Part shown: positions 53,590 through 64,000 of the stretch, one piece after another | Numbering within the stretch: the stretch's first letter is position 1 | Layout: every line of letters starts with the position of its first letter | From: Prionace glauca | Taxonomy: Eukaryota > Chordata > Chondrichthyes > Carcharhiniformes > Carcharhinidae | Assembly: GCA_037974335.1 (NCBI GenBank) | Contig: CM075760.1 | Span: 19,399,791-19,463,790 of the forward strand | Direction of reading: 5' to 3' | DNA length: 64,000 bases | The notes under the pieces: generated by a model | The model's input: only the letters and a program-made list of their open reading frames with translations | Databases searched by the model: none | Told to the model about the DNA's origin: nothing | Translations under genes and position numbers: made by a program

Positions 53590-53940
53590 CTGCAATGAAT
53601 TCAATGAAGTCAATCCTAACTGATTTAATCTCTCGTCATGTAACGAGCCTGCCATCCCAGGAATCAGCCTGGTGAAACTCCTCTTCTATAACAAGGATAT
53701 CCTTCGTCTGACAAGGACACCAGAACAGCACATAATATTCCAGCTGCTGCCTCACCATCGCCATTTAAAATTTCAGGAAAACACCAGAATCCCTATAGTG
53801 AAATCCTCTCGCAATGAAGGCCATCATACCATGTGAGTTCTCTTTACTGCCTACTGATTCTCTTTGTTCTTAGCTCTGATGAAGGGTCATCTGAACTCGA
53901 AACGTTGGCTCTATTCTCTCGCCGCAATTCCCATGTACAT
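53590..53940 (-). mobile_element. CR1-type fragment after GPCR exon 2
   Basis: Matches 51830-51902 plus 52287-52510 ('gtcatgtaacgagcctgcca', 'aggaatcagcctggtgaaac', 'tattccagctgctgcctcac', 'ccatcataccatgtgag'). It lies in the same orientation as that copy, so the two bracket exon 2 as direct repeats. Confidence 0.8.
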
Positions 53941-54223
53941 GTCCGTTCACTCTGTAATCATGACCAACTCTGTGAGTTTATGAATTTTAACAAGGCCGTG
54001 CCCATTCTATGTCTTTTCCATTCTCAGTTATTTTCAAGCTCGGTTGTTCGTGATGACTTTGGTCTGGTGCATTCCTATCAGTCTCGGTTTGCCTGAACAT
54101 TTTTCATTCATGTGAGGAGCTTAGAGCCTGGTCTCTGATCAGACAGTGGATGACACATTTAAATATTTATTAATTCCACTTGGAAACTTCCTAGTAAGAG
54201 TTTGAACATTAGGTGCATTCAAA

Positions 54224-54400
54224 GAACAAAAACAGCCCGGGAAACAGGCCCTCCGGCCCAACGAACCCGCACTGCCATTATAACATTAACAGTCCCCCCC
54301 TCCACCCATGACTCTTATCTATGCTTATGGCATTCCACATTGAGGGGAAAATAATTTAGGGACAACTTATTACCTCCAATCAGCACATGTGCGTAATCAT
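54224..54400 (-). repeat. LINE 3'-terminal module, partial copy
   Basis: 'acagcccgggaaacaggccc', 'cccgcactgccattataaca' and 'ttattacctccaatcagcac' match the tail half of the module at 35565-36020. Confidence 0.8.
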
Positions 54401-55465
54401 GTTGATTCTCGGAAGAATTCTCTTTGTGAAGATGCAGAAAAATTAACAGAACTTTACCAAAAATAAAAATTATACCAGGGTAATACTATATTCCCCATCA
54501 ACTGTACATGGCAGCACTTTGTCTTATCGCATCCTCAGAGTATCATTAGACTTCTGTCCGATAACCAATCATTCAGAAACAGGCTGATAAATTTGGCGAG
54601 AGACACTCCAGTGGCGGAGAATGTTGGAACCGTTGGGCCAAAGTCAATGGCGCCCCCCCCCCCCCCGCCCCCACCCGCCGCCACCTCGCCACCTCTGCCC
54701 CGCCCCCAAGCTAAGTTGTACCTATCACATTTCATATATTCAATTAAACACAAACTGTTCCCCAAAAGTCTGCGGTTTAAGGATAATTGTTATAGGTAAA
54801 ATAATATCTCAGACTGTTAGTGAGTCAAAATACAGTTTTTTTTGTTTCAAAACTCTGGCGTACATTACAGAATTTTGGGAGAAGTAAGGACTACCAGACT
54901 TCTCATCGAACACAAACACAAGTGGGCATTTATACATCAGGAGTCTTCGTGTCAATCACCATTCAAAGTTTCAATTCTGGCCAGACCTTTGGGTCTTCCT
55001 TCCTGGGTCGTGATGTAGCCCCAGAGTTAATCAGGACTTACAGTCCAGCCGGCAGCCGCAGTCATGACACACGGTCACGGTTCAAAACCTTTCAGCAGCA
55101 GGACTGGCATCCCTGTCTTTGAAGTTATTTGTGCGATCGTGGCTGTCCCAGCAGGACTCTTCCTGTTAAAAGCCGGTATCGCGATCTGCCATCAGCAGCT
55201 GTCAAAAGTCATTATCATAAACTACCATCTTTGTAACGATGTCCAATTAACACAAATAGGTAGGAGTTGCAAAGTCTACAAAATAACAACCACATGAAAC
55301 TATCTGCCTTTATACAAATGAAAGTTAAACCATGTCATGCCACCAGCAGTATAAGCTTGAGACGATCAGTGGTAATGAAGGGTTATGTTTGTGACATATT
55401 CTCGGTACAAAACTCATTAGTCCTTTCCATTCAGGTACAAAATGCATTCACCTTTTCCCTACTTC
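54400..55465. other. Intergenic, no gene recognised
   Basis: Contains a 15-base C run broken once at about 54651-54667, and otherwise unique sequence. A 100-codon plus-strand frame at 54820-55122 has no recognised domain. Confidence 0.45.
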
Positions 55466-55469
55466 AATA

Positions 55470-56095
55470 ATGATTAATGAGTTACTTAGACAGGCACATG
55501 AGTGTGTTGGAGATGGGAGGATATAGGAGATTGTTTTAAATAAGGCTCATTAGCATTGGGACGTCCCTGGTAATGTATAAGGATGTGGTGTGATAATCAT
55601 GTTTTTCTCTTTTCATTCACAGGTTTTAAGTCGGTCCGCCTTGTTGTCCAACGAGGGGCATACACGCGATGGGTCGTACTTGGGCTGCTCTTGAATGTTC
55701 GAGATTAGCCTGGTGCTCATGTCGTTCGTGTGTGCTTAAACTGAACCAGATGCTGGGCAAGACGACAGCTCAGTGACTATCACTGTTTGCTGTGCAGACA
55801 CATGGATTTGGGCCAGTGTCTGTGGGAGTTTGCACATTCTCCCCGTGTTTGTGTGGGTTTTCTCCGGGTGCTCCGGTTTCCTCCCACACCCCAAAGATTA
55901 GGCTGATTGGAGGTAATAAATTGTCCCCAAATTAGTTTCCCTCAACGTGGATGGCCATAAACAATAGATAAGGGTGGAGAGGGGGGGGGGGGGGGGGGGC
56001 GGCGGGGGGACTGATAATGTTAAAGTGGCGGCGCGGGCTCGGTGGGCCGAAGGGCCTGTTTCCCGGGCTGTTTTTGTTCTTTGTTCTTTGAATGA
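55470..56095 (+). mobile_element. LINE 3'-terminal region, copy C, with CR1 junction
   Basis: 55485-55590 ('acttagacaggcacatgagt', 'aggctcattagcattgggac') is the complement of 36085-36200, and 55620-56095 the module matching 6239-6715. The tail ends 'gggccgaagggcctgtttcc' and 'gttctttgttcttt'. A 20-base G run interrupted by one C sits at about 55981. Confidence 0.85.
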
Positions 56096-56464
56096 TCAGC
56101 ATCAATTTTGAAGAGTTCCTCTTTGTTGCCATTTCGCGTTCCTAATGGATAGAGAGCTCAATTAAATAATGATTTCACGAGATTACTTTTGGATTTCCCA
56201 CTTTGAGGTCATCCAACTCCCTTATTCGCGAAAACTTGCAGATTTTTACCTCAGCTAGTCCAATTATATTTTGTGAAATGGACTCTATACCATCGTTGCA
56301 CCTTCCCTTCTGCCAGGAGAACATATGCGGTTCGTATTATAATCCTCCAAATGTCAGTCAGATCTATCCCCTTAACCATGTGCTGTCTTTTCTTCTGTCT
56401 TCCATTAGCAGCTGCAATCTTCTGCAACATACAGACTGGAAACGTCAAATTCAGTTCCATTGCT

Positions 56465-56819
56465 GACAACAATCGTTTCTGATTGACAATATATCGTTAC
56501 AAAAAATAGGGACATCTGACGTTGGGATGCAATTGACGGTCAACACTGGAATAATCGCGCCACATTCTGAATTACTTAAGAACATAAGAAATAGGAGCAG
56601 GAGTATGCCATCTGGCCCTTCGAGCATGATCTTATTGAATGGCGGGGCAGGCTCGAAGGGCCAGATGGCCTACTCCTGCTCCTATTTCTTATGTTCTTAT
56701 GTTCTTAAGTAATTCAGAATGTGGCGTGATTATTCCAGTGTTGACCGTCAATTGCATCCCAACGTCAGATGTCCCTATTTTTTGTAACGATATATTGTCA
56801 ATCAGAAACGATTGTTGTC
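56465..56819. repeat. 355-bp near-perfect inverted repeat (palindrome)
   Basis: Left arm 56465-56625 and right arm 56651-56819 are reverse complements with about two mismatches and one 8-bp difference ('atgttctt' twice on the right, once on the left), around a 25-nt loop. The inner 65-70 bp of each arm is a CR1 3' tail ('gaagggccagatggcctact' on the right); the outer ~100 bp is otherwise unique sequence. Confidence 0.95.
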
Positions 56820-58540
56820 TCATTTTCCGGGAAAATACCTTTTCTGTTCTTCCTATGACTTCTTTCAAATTTATTGACTCCATGTAACATGATGCACCCT
56901 TCTGGACATTTAGTAGAATATGCCAGTGGTGTGTCTGATATCCAAGCGGTTTTTTTTCTATCTCTTCCGTTTTTATGCTTTCAATTTTGCGATCTATCAC
57001 CTTGAGTAGGTTTTTTTGCTTTACCTACAATTGCTGAATCTTCCCCAAGAACTAGCTGCTGATCATTAATAGAGCATTTATTTTCTTCTCTATAATGATA
57101 GGAATTTTCGAGACACGTGACAGGCAAATAATAACTCCTCCTGGATCGGCATGTATTTTTGATGTCAATTAAACCAGTTTTACTCGTCGAAGAGTGGTGT
57201 TAGCATATTTAGATATGCAACTCTTCATTACTGCACCATAAGGCATGACTTTTGTTATTGAATGCATTTAATTCGTTTCCATCGCCTCCGGAGTTACATG
57301 ATTTGTCATTGTAGCCCTGGCAATCGACTATTCAAATTAACTATAGATCTCCATGCTATCTAATTGCATTTCCTGCTTTCGTTCTTTAACACTATAGTTG
57401 CTGTTAGAAGCACAAGATCATGAACTGCACTGGACAGTTACATGACTGACTGTAAATGATCGTCTACTACACATTCACATATGATTTAATGCACAAAGTG
57501 CTACTTTTGAACACAACATAACACATCTATGCGCAGTCGAAGTGACATGAGAAGCAGGAACATGTATTCAAGTCAGGGTAAAGAGGATTCCGAAGTAAAG
57601 GAGTAGCAAAATGAACAGGAAGTATTTTGAAACACCAAAGTCATTGATGGAGATTGTTCTCTAAGACGTTGATCAGATAAAAACACAAAAAGCAACAGCA
57701 GAACTGCAGGAATACATATATGTGGCGTGTTTATTTGTTATGGGAACAAACCATATTCACATGATATGAAAATATAGAAGAAAAAATATCAAATGAAACA
57801 ACTTAAAGCACAAATGCAATACAGTAAAAAATGAAACTTGAAGTGATCAGAGATCTGAGCCAGGCGGGTTTCATCTGTGTATTTTATACTCATCGAGCCA
57901 AGCGACAGAAGAGGCAGTGCTGAATATATTTAATAAATCGGCATGAAAAAGTGCAGTGTGGAGAATATATTGTTTACACACGTTATGCCTCAATGCAAAA
58001 ATACAACATATGCAAGATGGCCAGTGGCTATTGATCTGTTTATCATTCTCGAGGGAGAAACTAGAGAAAGTCATTCATCAATGAAAAAATGTGGCAAGAT
58101 AGAAAACACAGATATGGTGTTTTAATAAGCAACGCGAATTGAAATGGGAAACATTTTTGAGCGAATTCATTGATATTTTGTGACCGTTGCATGCATTAAA
58201 GTAAATGGTAATATAGATGCATTTTATCAACATTTGTAAAAGGCCTTCAAATATCACATAATACATCGACTTACACTTTCAGAAAATAGGATCACAGGGA
58301 GCATTCAGGAGAACAGATATCTGGTCTGCTGCAAAGTAGAAAGTCAATACCATGAGCAAACCTAATAATTTGGGAAGGGGGTCCAACATGGATTTCTAAT
58401 GGGGAAACGGCGCCTTGTAATTTTACATTTCGAAAGTGATAACAGTCCACAGACTCAACTTGCCCTATTGAAAGAGACATTGCAGACACCACTTAATGCA
58501 AGATAATCATTGTTGAAAAAGATATGTGCCGAAATGTATA
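56820..58540. other. Intergenic, AT-rich
   Basis: No gene recognised. Minus-strand frames at 56689-57000 and 56251-56472 run into or out of the palindrome and show no motif that can be named. Confidence 0.45.
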
Positions 58541-58656
58541 TTATTTCATGTGATGTGGGTTTCGCTGAGCGGGGCAGAATTTATTGTCTATCCCTAATTG
58601 CCATTTTTGAATGTGACAGTGAGCTGTTTTCTTGAACGTTTGCAGACCATGACTTA

Positions 58657-58690
58657 TAGATACACACACACACACACACACACACACAAA
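58657..58690 (+). repeat. (AC)n microsatellite
   Basis: About 15 CA units inside the LINE remnant. Confidence 0.95.
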
Positions 58691-59649
58691 TGTGAAGAAA
58701 TAAATTACAGGATGTTCACTCAGCAACAATAGATTAAGAGATACATTGTTCTGATATAAGATGCTGTGTGATGTGGACAGTAACCTGCAGGCGATGGAGG
58801 TCCCATACATCTGCTACTCTTGTCCTTCGAAAATACAGAAGACACAAAGTTGAATGGTGCTGTCCATGGGGACTTTTTCAGATGGCTGCAGTGAAAATTG
58901 CAGATGCTGCACACTGCAGCCACTGTGAGTCTAATGTGGAGGCAATGAATGCTGGTGTATATGGATGGATTACTTTTCGTGTTGGTGTCAAAAACTTTGT
59001 TGTTGGAAATACACTCGTCATCGGATTGTGGTTGTTCAGTTAACAGAGGAGAGTTACCAATCATTCAATACCGTTGTGCCATGATTGATTCGCTGTGCAA
59101 ACCCAGTGTGCTCCCGTCCTTTCAAACACAAGGTGCCCCTTACGAATTGAGCGATTTCAAAAGTAATAGCTCATCTATCACTGTCTTTTCATGTTATGAA
59201 GCCCCTCAGCTTTTTTCTTCCTTGTCTGCACAGTGTATTACGTTATTGCCTGTGTCGACAGCAATCTTAGCTATTGTGCATTTACTTCAAGTTCAGACAA
59301 ACCAGACTCACCACTTATCGTCGCAGGAGAGTGGTCAGCATACTATCCCTCGCTGGTTTTCCAAAGCACCAAGTATGCTTTACATCCTCTTGTTGATTTG
59401 TTCATAGTGGAAACAGGAAGATTGCAGGATTAACATGTTCCAAAAGAATAGATGGAAGAATATACCACACTGCAATCCGAGTAAAAGGGAGGCATGTGGT
59501 AGACATCAGGAGCACAAAACAATGAAAGGCATGAAGGCATCTAGAATGCGCCAGCCCAAACTTAAATGAAGCGAGCAAAGGAGACATGAAATGCTCCTGA
59601 TAGGTAAAAAAAAGAAAGTCCTGAGGATTTTTAAACTTTTTTAAAATTT

Positions 59650-60005
59650 GTACATTAATAGTTGACGGAGATGTACAGAATCATGAGGGGCCCGAGAAGA
59701 GTACAAAATAGATGCTGGTCCCACATAAAACTATCAAGAACGAAAGAGAAGACTAAAATGATTTGCAAAGGAAGGAAATATTTTTCACACACATTAATGT
59801 TTTTTGGTCTGGACTACATGGCTGAAAATGTGGGGAAGACAGGTTCAATCGAAGCCTTCAAGATGCCATTGCATGATTATTTGAAACAGTGTACAGTGGT
59901 GCGGGGAAAAGGCATGAGAAGGCCAATACCTTATGAACTGGTTTGGAGAGCCGGTGCGAACACAATGAGCTTAACACTCGCCTTCTCTCGTAACAATGCG
60001 CTGAT
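59650..60005 (+). mobile_element. LINE 3' fragment inside the older LINE
   Basis: 'gatgtacagaatcatgaggg', 'ctggactacatggctgaaaa' and 'gccttcaagatgccattgca' encode 'MYRIMRGPRR...', the C-terminal end of a CR1-type ORF2 followed by its 3' tail. Plus strand, opposite to the surrounding LINE. Confidence 0.6.
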
Positions 60006-60929
60006 ACTGTGAGCTCCTTGAATTAGGAAGACTGACCTTCAAACACAACAGTCATCTGACTTTGAGCTAAGTGTGGCCCAAACGAGCGGAGAGTTTTCCC
60101 CTGATATTCATTGACTCCAATTTTGGGAGAGCTTCTTGATTCCACACTAGATCAAATGCTACCTAGTAATGAAGACACTAACACTTCAAATTTGAATTTC
60201 AGATTTATTGTCCATTTTTGAACCAAGGCTATAACGAGCTGAGTGAACCTGGCTGAATCCAAATTGTCAGTCACTGATCTGGTTATTTCTGAGCAATTAC
60301 ACTTTGAAAGTGCTGTTGAAGCGACCTTCCATCACTGCAACAATGTTTGCGAGTAGTCACATGGGTCCATAATTGACCGGATTGTATTTGTCCTCTTTGT
60401 TGTGTGCAAGACATTCTTGGGCACATGATGCCCATGAAGGAGTAAACACCAATGCCAACAGAGTTTTCTTTCCCTCACATCAATCTGGGGACAAACGAAT
60501 GACAGCGATCCTTTCGTCTGTATGAACACCATGGTTCCAATAAAAGATGAGAACTTGCTGGATCCCTTCCAACATATAGGGCATTTGAATATTGTGCTCC
60601 CAACCTAAACCCTCCAGTGGATCATCAGAGCACAAATCTACCAGAACCTACTCCTAAATTGAATTAAGGTGTGTAAAACATCCATCACTGCAGTGCACTC
60701 TGGCCAAAGTGATACTTCCCTCGCAGGGACAGAACAGGAAGTCTTAATTCACCCCAAATGCTCCACAGCCAGAAGCACGCCACACCACTACCCGAAACAC
60801 TGCAGTGTTTTTGAAGGCTACCTCTCCTGTTAAAAGGTTGTACACCCTCACTCGATAATGGTAAAATTTGGCATGACAAATTGATAGATAGAGAGGTCGA
60901 GACACAGGTCAGAGAGAGAGAAATGAATA

Positions 60930-61035
60930 GTTAGTTGGTTGGATGGATGGAAGGACGGATGGGGAATGGTTGGATGGGTGGATGGACGGATGGGGAATGG
61001 TTGGATGGGTGGATGGACGGATGAAAGGACAAATG
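60930..61035 (+). repeat. Minisatellite, about 36-bp unit
   Basis: 'ggatggggaatggttggatg' and 'ggtggatggacgga' repeat about 2.5 times, from a GGAT/GGAC background that continues to about 61110. Confidence 0.9.
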
Positions 61036-61171
61036 GATGGATGAGCTGGTGGACGACCAACAGACGGAGGGATCGCTGGGTGGAGAGAGAGAGAAGGACG
61101 GGCGGAGGAATGAACGGACGGAAAGGAACACTTCACTGACTGAGAATAAATGGCATTAACATTTGTTCATC

Positions 61172-63012
61172 CTACGTGGAAAATTTTGAAAAAAAGATGC
61201 CAAATTGTTTTAGTGGGTATGTCACCAAATTCTTTAACTCGGCTCTGATTTTACTCTGAGTCCCAGCATAAATCAATGGGTTAATGCAGGAACACAAAAA
61301 CAGAAGCATGTATCCATTTTCCTCAAGATTAAATGTATCACTGAAACTATAACCTGAGAAATAAGTAACTTTTGCAATTCGGACATTGATGATAGTTATA
61401 AAAAATAACAAATATAACAAGATGAAATTTCCCGAAATTGTGAAGAGTAAAACAATAGATTTTTTCCGCTTGTCCACCTCTGGGTCGCTCTTTCCATTGC
61501 CCTGGGCCCGGAGTCTCCTGCGGGCTCTATTGGCCACTAGAATGTGTCTTACCGTAATTGCATTCAGCAGCAAAATCAAAATGAATGGGAGGATAGGGGT
61601 TACAATGCAACGCATCCAGTCATAAGCAACCCAGAAAGGGGATGTGTAAAATATTAGCTTTACGTTGCAGAGCCAGGATACATTTTTAATTATGTACATG
61701 GGCTCATAAATAAAGTACACAAAGACATTTTTTACACAGGTCAGTGTGGACACGATTCCAATGACCAAAGTCGCCACATTTTCATTACAATATTTCACTT
61801 TGAGTTTCTGGCAACAAATAGTCACAAATCTATCAAACGTGAAAGCGACGGTTAACCAGACAGAACTGTCCATGGCGGCAGAATTGAGGGCGGTCCGGAA
61901 ACTGCAAACGGGTGTGATAGACAAGAAACTGGATGGAAAAAATATTCCAACAATCCGGTTCAATACTACAGCTGATATTATGAGCAGGAGATCCGCCACC
62001 GCCATGGACACCAGGTAATACGTGATACATCTGGAGAGACCACAACTTCTTCTCGCGAGGATCATAATCACTGCTGTGTTAGCTGCAATAGAGGGAAAGA
62101 CATTGTGAGAATTTGTGCATGAAAGCGTAAGAAATGGAAAGTTCATCGCAAATAAAAAACAATTAATGACATTGTGTTCTGCGTGATATGTGCACCTCAG
62201 AGACAATTGCTTCTGCTTAATAATAATATTTTTATTAATAATAAGGAATGTTAACAAAATTGACTGTGTCTTTAGTGAGACCGGACAAAGGCACAATGCG
62301 AAATGGAAAACACATCAAAACCAGCACTGAAGCATTAAATGCACAATACAATGACATGAAAATAAGTAATTTTAAAAAATGGAGCAGGTAAATTGGAAAA
62401 TAGCTATCATTAAGTGTGGAAGTTAGTAAGGTCAAGGATTATACAGCAATGGGTATTAAATATGGCACATGAATGACAGCAAAACGATTTACTTTTGGAA
62501 AAATCTGCAGTGAATTTTCACGAATACACCTTCAAACGAAGGCAAATAAATTGACAATTATTAGCAGTTGTCTGAGCTTGTGGAGGAGATTTGGGAAGCA
62601 GCGCTAAGACTGAATTGTATCCCTAATAATCATCTGAAATATCCGGTGATATATAAAACAATACTCTAAATACGAGAGATTTGACCAGTTATGTTGCTTG
62701 ACTCATTGCAGAAAACAGAACAATTCGAAACGATGCTGGGTCCTGGCACAGCACAAGCTGTAAATGTGAAATAGAACTCCCGGGCTGAGCCAATGAGTGT
62801 TTGGCACTAGAAGCAGGCTTAGATTGTTGTGAGTTGGGGATAAGAAACAAACATTGAGGGAATTGATGCAACCAATCAATATGTTTTTGGCAGCAATTAA
62901 ATAACTCAGAAATCTTACCTGAAACTCCGATAGCTGCTATGACTGGATAATAAATGGCAAACACCAGGCCTTTTGGTATTCCATGCATTTCTTCCAGAAG
63001 TGCTGATTGCAC
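61172..63012 (-). CDS. GPR139-like: GPR139-like class A GPCR, two exons, 334 aa
   Basis: Exon 1 62919-63012 (31 codons plus 1 nt): MQSALLEEMHGIPKGLVFAI then YYPVIAAIGVS, donor GTAAGA. Exon 2 61172-62082 after 'cctctattgcag' is 911 nt, the same length as in the gene at 49738, and joins in the same phase to give Ala-32. Landmarks: TM3 Cys in 'TPVCSF', D-R-F in 'FDRFVTICC', ECL2 'WLCNVK', 'ANRARRRLR' in ICL3, 'CINPLIYAGTQSK' in TM7. The frame is open to a TAG. Met-9 aligns with Met-1 of the gene at 49738 and could be the real start. The intron is 836 bp against 2.8 kb in the sister gene. A membrane receptor of the GPR139/142 group; ligand unknown. Confidence 0.9.
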
Positions 63013-63139
63013 TCTGCACTACATTGATGAATTGCCATATTTATACCAGATGTCAGGCTCTAGGGATATAATTAGATTTCTTGATCTTTCGCATGAATTA
63101 AATTGAAGAGAACAAACAGATTACTGCAACAAAAGCAAC

Positions 63140-63290
63140 GTGACACAATGGTTAGCACTTTTGCTTCATAGCAAGTAGTCTCACGACACCAGGTTAAAGT
63201 CCAACAGTTTTATTCGATACCAAAAGCCACTAGCTTTCGAACGTTGCCCCTTCGTCAGGTAAGCGGGAGTTCTGTGCACAAATAAGGCAT
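63140..63290 (-). repeat. SINE fragments
   Basis: 63140-63175 looks like a SINE head ('gacacaatggttagcact'). 63175-63290 is the repeat 'ttaaagtccaacagttttat', 'ccactagctttcgaacgttg', 'gtaagcgggagttctgt'. Confidence 0.7.
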
Positions 63291-63585
63291 ATAAAGACAC
63301 AAACTCAATTTTCAAAATAATTGTTTGAATGGAGGTCTTTACAAGTAATCCAATCTCAAAGGTACAGACAATGTGAGTGGAGAGAGGGTTAAGCACAGGT
63401 TAAAGAGATGTGTATTGTCTCCAGACGGGACAGTTAGTGAGATTTTGCAAGCCCAGGCAAGTAATGGGGGTTATAGAAAGCGTGACATGAACCCAAACTC
63501 CCAGTTCAGGCTGTTCTCATGTATGTGGAACCAGGGACTTGGGTCCAATTCCGGCCTAGGGTCACTGTCTGCATGAAATTTGCAC
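63290..63585. repeat. SINE scrap and unassigned sequence
   Basis: 63520-63580 ('gaaccagggacttgggtcca', 'tcggcctagggtcactgtct' type words) is a SINE B-box and middle region. The rest is unassigned. Confidence 0.5.
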
Positions 63586-63690
63586 ATTGTAACCATAACT
63601 CTAACCCTAACCTTAACACTAAAACTAACCACAACCCTAACTAACTATCTAACTTAACCTTAACATTAACCCTAACCCTCGGTGATAATA
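63585..63690 (+). repeat. Degenerate telomere-like (CCCTAA)n tract
   Basis: 'ctctaaccctaaccttaaca', 'cacaaccctaactaac', 'attaaccctaaccc'. About 100 bp of CCCTAA-like hexamers with many changes, directly after a SINE fragment. Confidence 0.85.
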
Positions 63691-64000
63691 AAGCCAATAC
63701 AAAACAATAGCAAGAATATGGACCTCAAGAAAGGGGAGAGAAAAAGGTTCAGGACAAAACAAAGAAAATAGCCCACCAGTTAAGAAGCCAACAGCCTCGT
63801 AGACAGAGACTAATCTCTCCTTAACCTACAGACAATAAAGATTCATTGGATCTCTCAGAACCCAACACCAGTCAAATGATACGAAAAACTCTCCCAAGCC
63901 AAAGCGTTTGTCGAGGGGTGGAGGTGGGGGGGGGGGGGGGAGGGGGAGGCTTTGGGGGCGTGCAGGGAGTTGGGTGTGCGGAGGGCATGGGAAATTATGA
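63690..64000. other. Intergenic, ends in a G-rich run
   Basis: No gene recognised. A G-rich run interrupted by A at about 63918-63950 precedes the window end. Confidence 0.5.

Larger units (their letters stand above)
58545..60540 (-). mobile_element. Decayed LINE with RT core, interrupted
   Basis: 60130-60060 (minus) reads 'VAFDLVWNQEALPKLESMNI' then RGK, which is RT motif A (AFDxVWHQ) and what follows it in this LINE family. 60150-60530 continues toward the 5' side ('ttgaaccaaggctataacga'). 58745-58960 carries a 3' part ('ggaggtcccatacatctgct', 'cacactgcagccactgtgag') and 58550-58640 the extreme end ('tctatccctaattgccattt'). The middle is replaced by unrelated and other repeat sequence. Old, with many changes. 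Confidence 0.75.

Noticed and set aside
56251-57000. Minus-strand frames on both sides of the palindrome as parts of one old gene or element
   Set aside because: No diagnostic motif of any family could be named, and the palindrome duplicates part of the sequence, so the frames may be accidental.
1-64000. D, J or C segments of a TCR locus
   Set aside because: No 12-RSS followed by an FGxG J motif and donor, and no Ig constant-type exon, was found on either strand.

Overview
The window reads as nuclear DNA of a cartilaginous fish, most likely a shark. The grounds are RAG-type V gene segments with recombination signal sequences (RSS), intron-containing vertebrate GPCR genes, eukaryotic tRNA genes (one with an anticodon-loop intron), and dense CR1-like and L2-like LINEs plus tRNA-headed SINEs whose 3' tails are the kind common in shark genomes. 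Nothing bacterial or viral is apparent. No species is claimed.

Layout. About 0.4-12 kb is a cluster of T-cell-receptor alpha/delta-type V segments in both orientations. Two look usable: a two-exon segment at 4637-5553 (-) and a segment with no leader intron at 9974-10306 (-), both with 23-bp-spacer RSSs. Around them lie V pseudogenes (1333-1758 +, 2234-2513 +, 10951-11266 +), a V gene broken up by repeat insertions (6929-7429 -), and small relics. Further V pseudogenes occur at 31421-31724 (-) and 44151-44414 (+), with an orphan leader exon at 43451-43514 (-). No D, J or C segment was found.

Three GPR139-like class A receptor genes are interleaved with these V segments: 13652-14559 (-; second exon only), 49738-53523 (+; two exons, 326 aa) and 61172-63012 (-; two exons, 334 aa). 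About 16-30.5 kb is almost all low-complexity and tandem repeat: a 20-bp minisatellite, an 86-bp tandem repeat, two arrays of one 30-bp minisatellite, and more than 3 kb of purine-rich strand. About 34-42 kb holds LINE and SINE fragments and four tRNA genes within 3 kb (Arg-ACG, Gln-TTG, Asn-GTT, Ile-TAT). About 44.7-46.8 kb is a CR1-like LINE next to a SINE. A near-perfect 355-bp fold-back palindrome sits at 56465-56819.

The V segments would be joined by RAG to D/J segments outside the window; their mixed orientation means some could join only by inversion. The GPCRs have no known part in that process and look like passengers, much as olfactory receptor genes sit in mammalian TRA/TRD. The most interesting regulatory hint is a CTCF-like motif just 3' of the RSS in one V family, oriented with the V gene.
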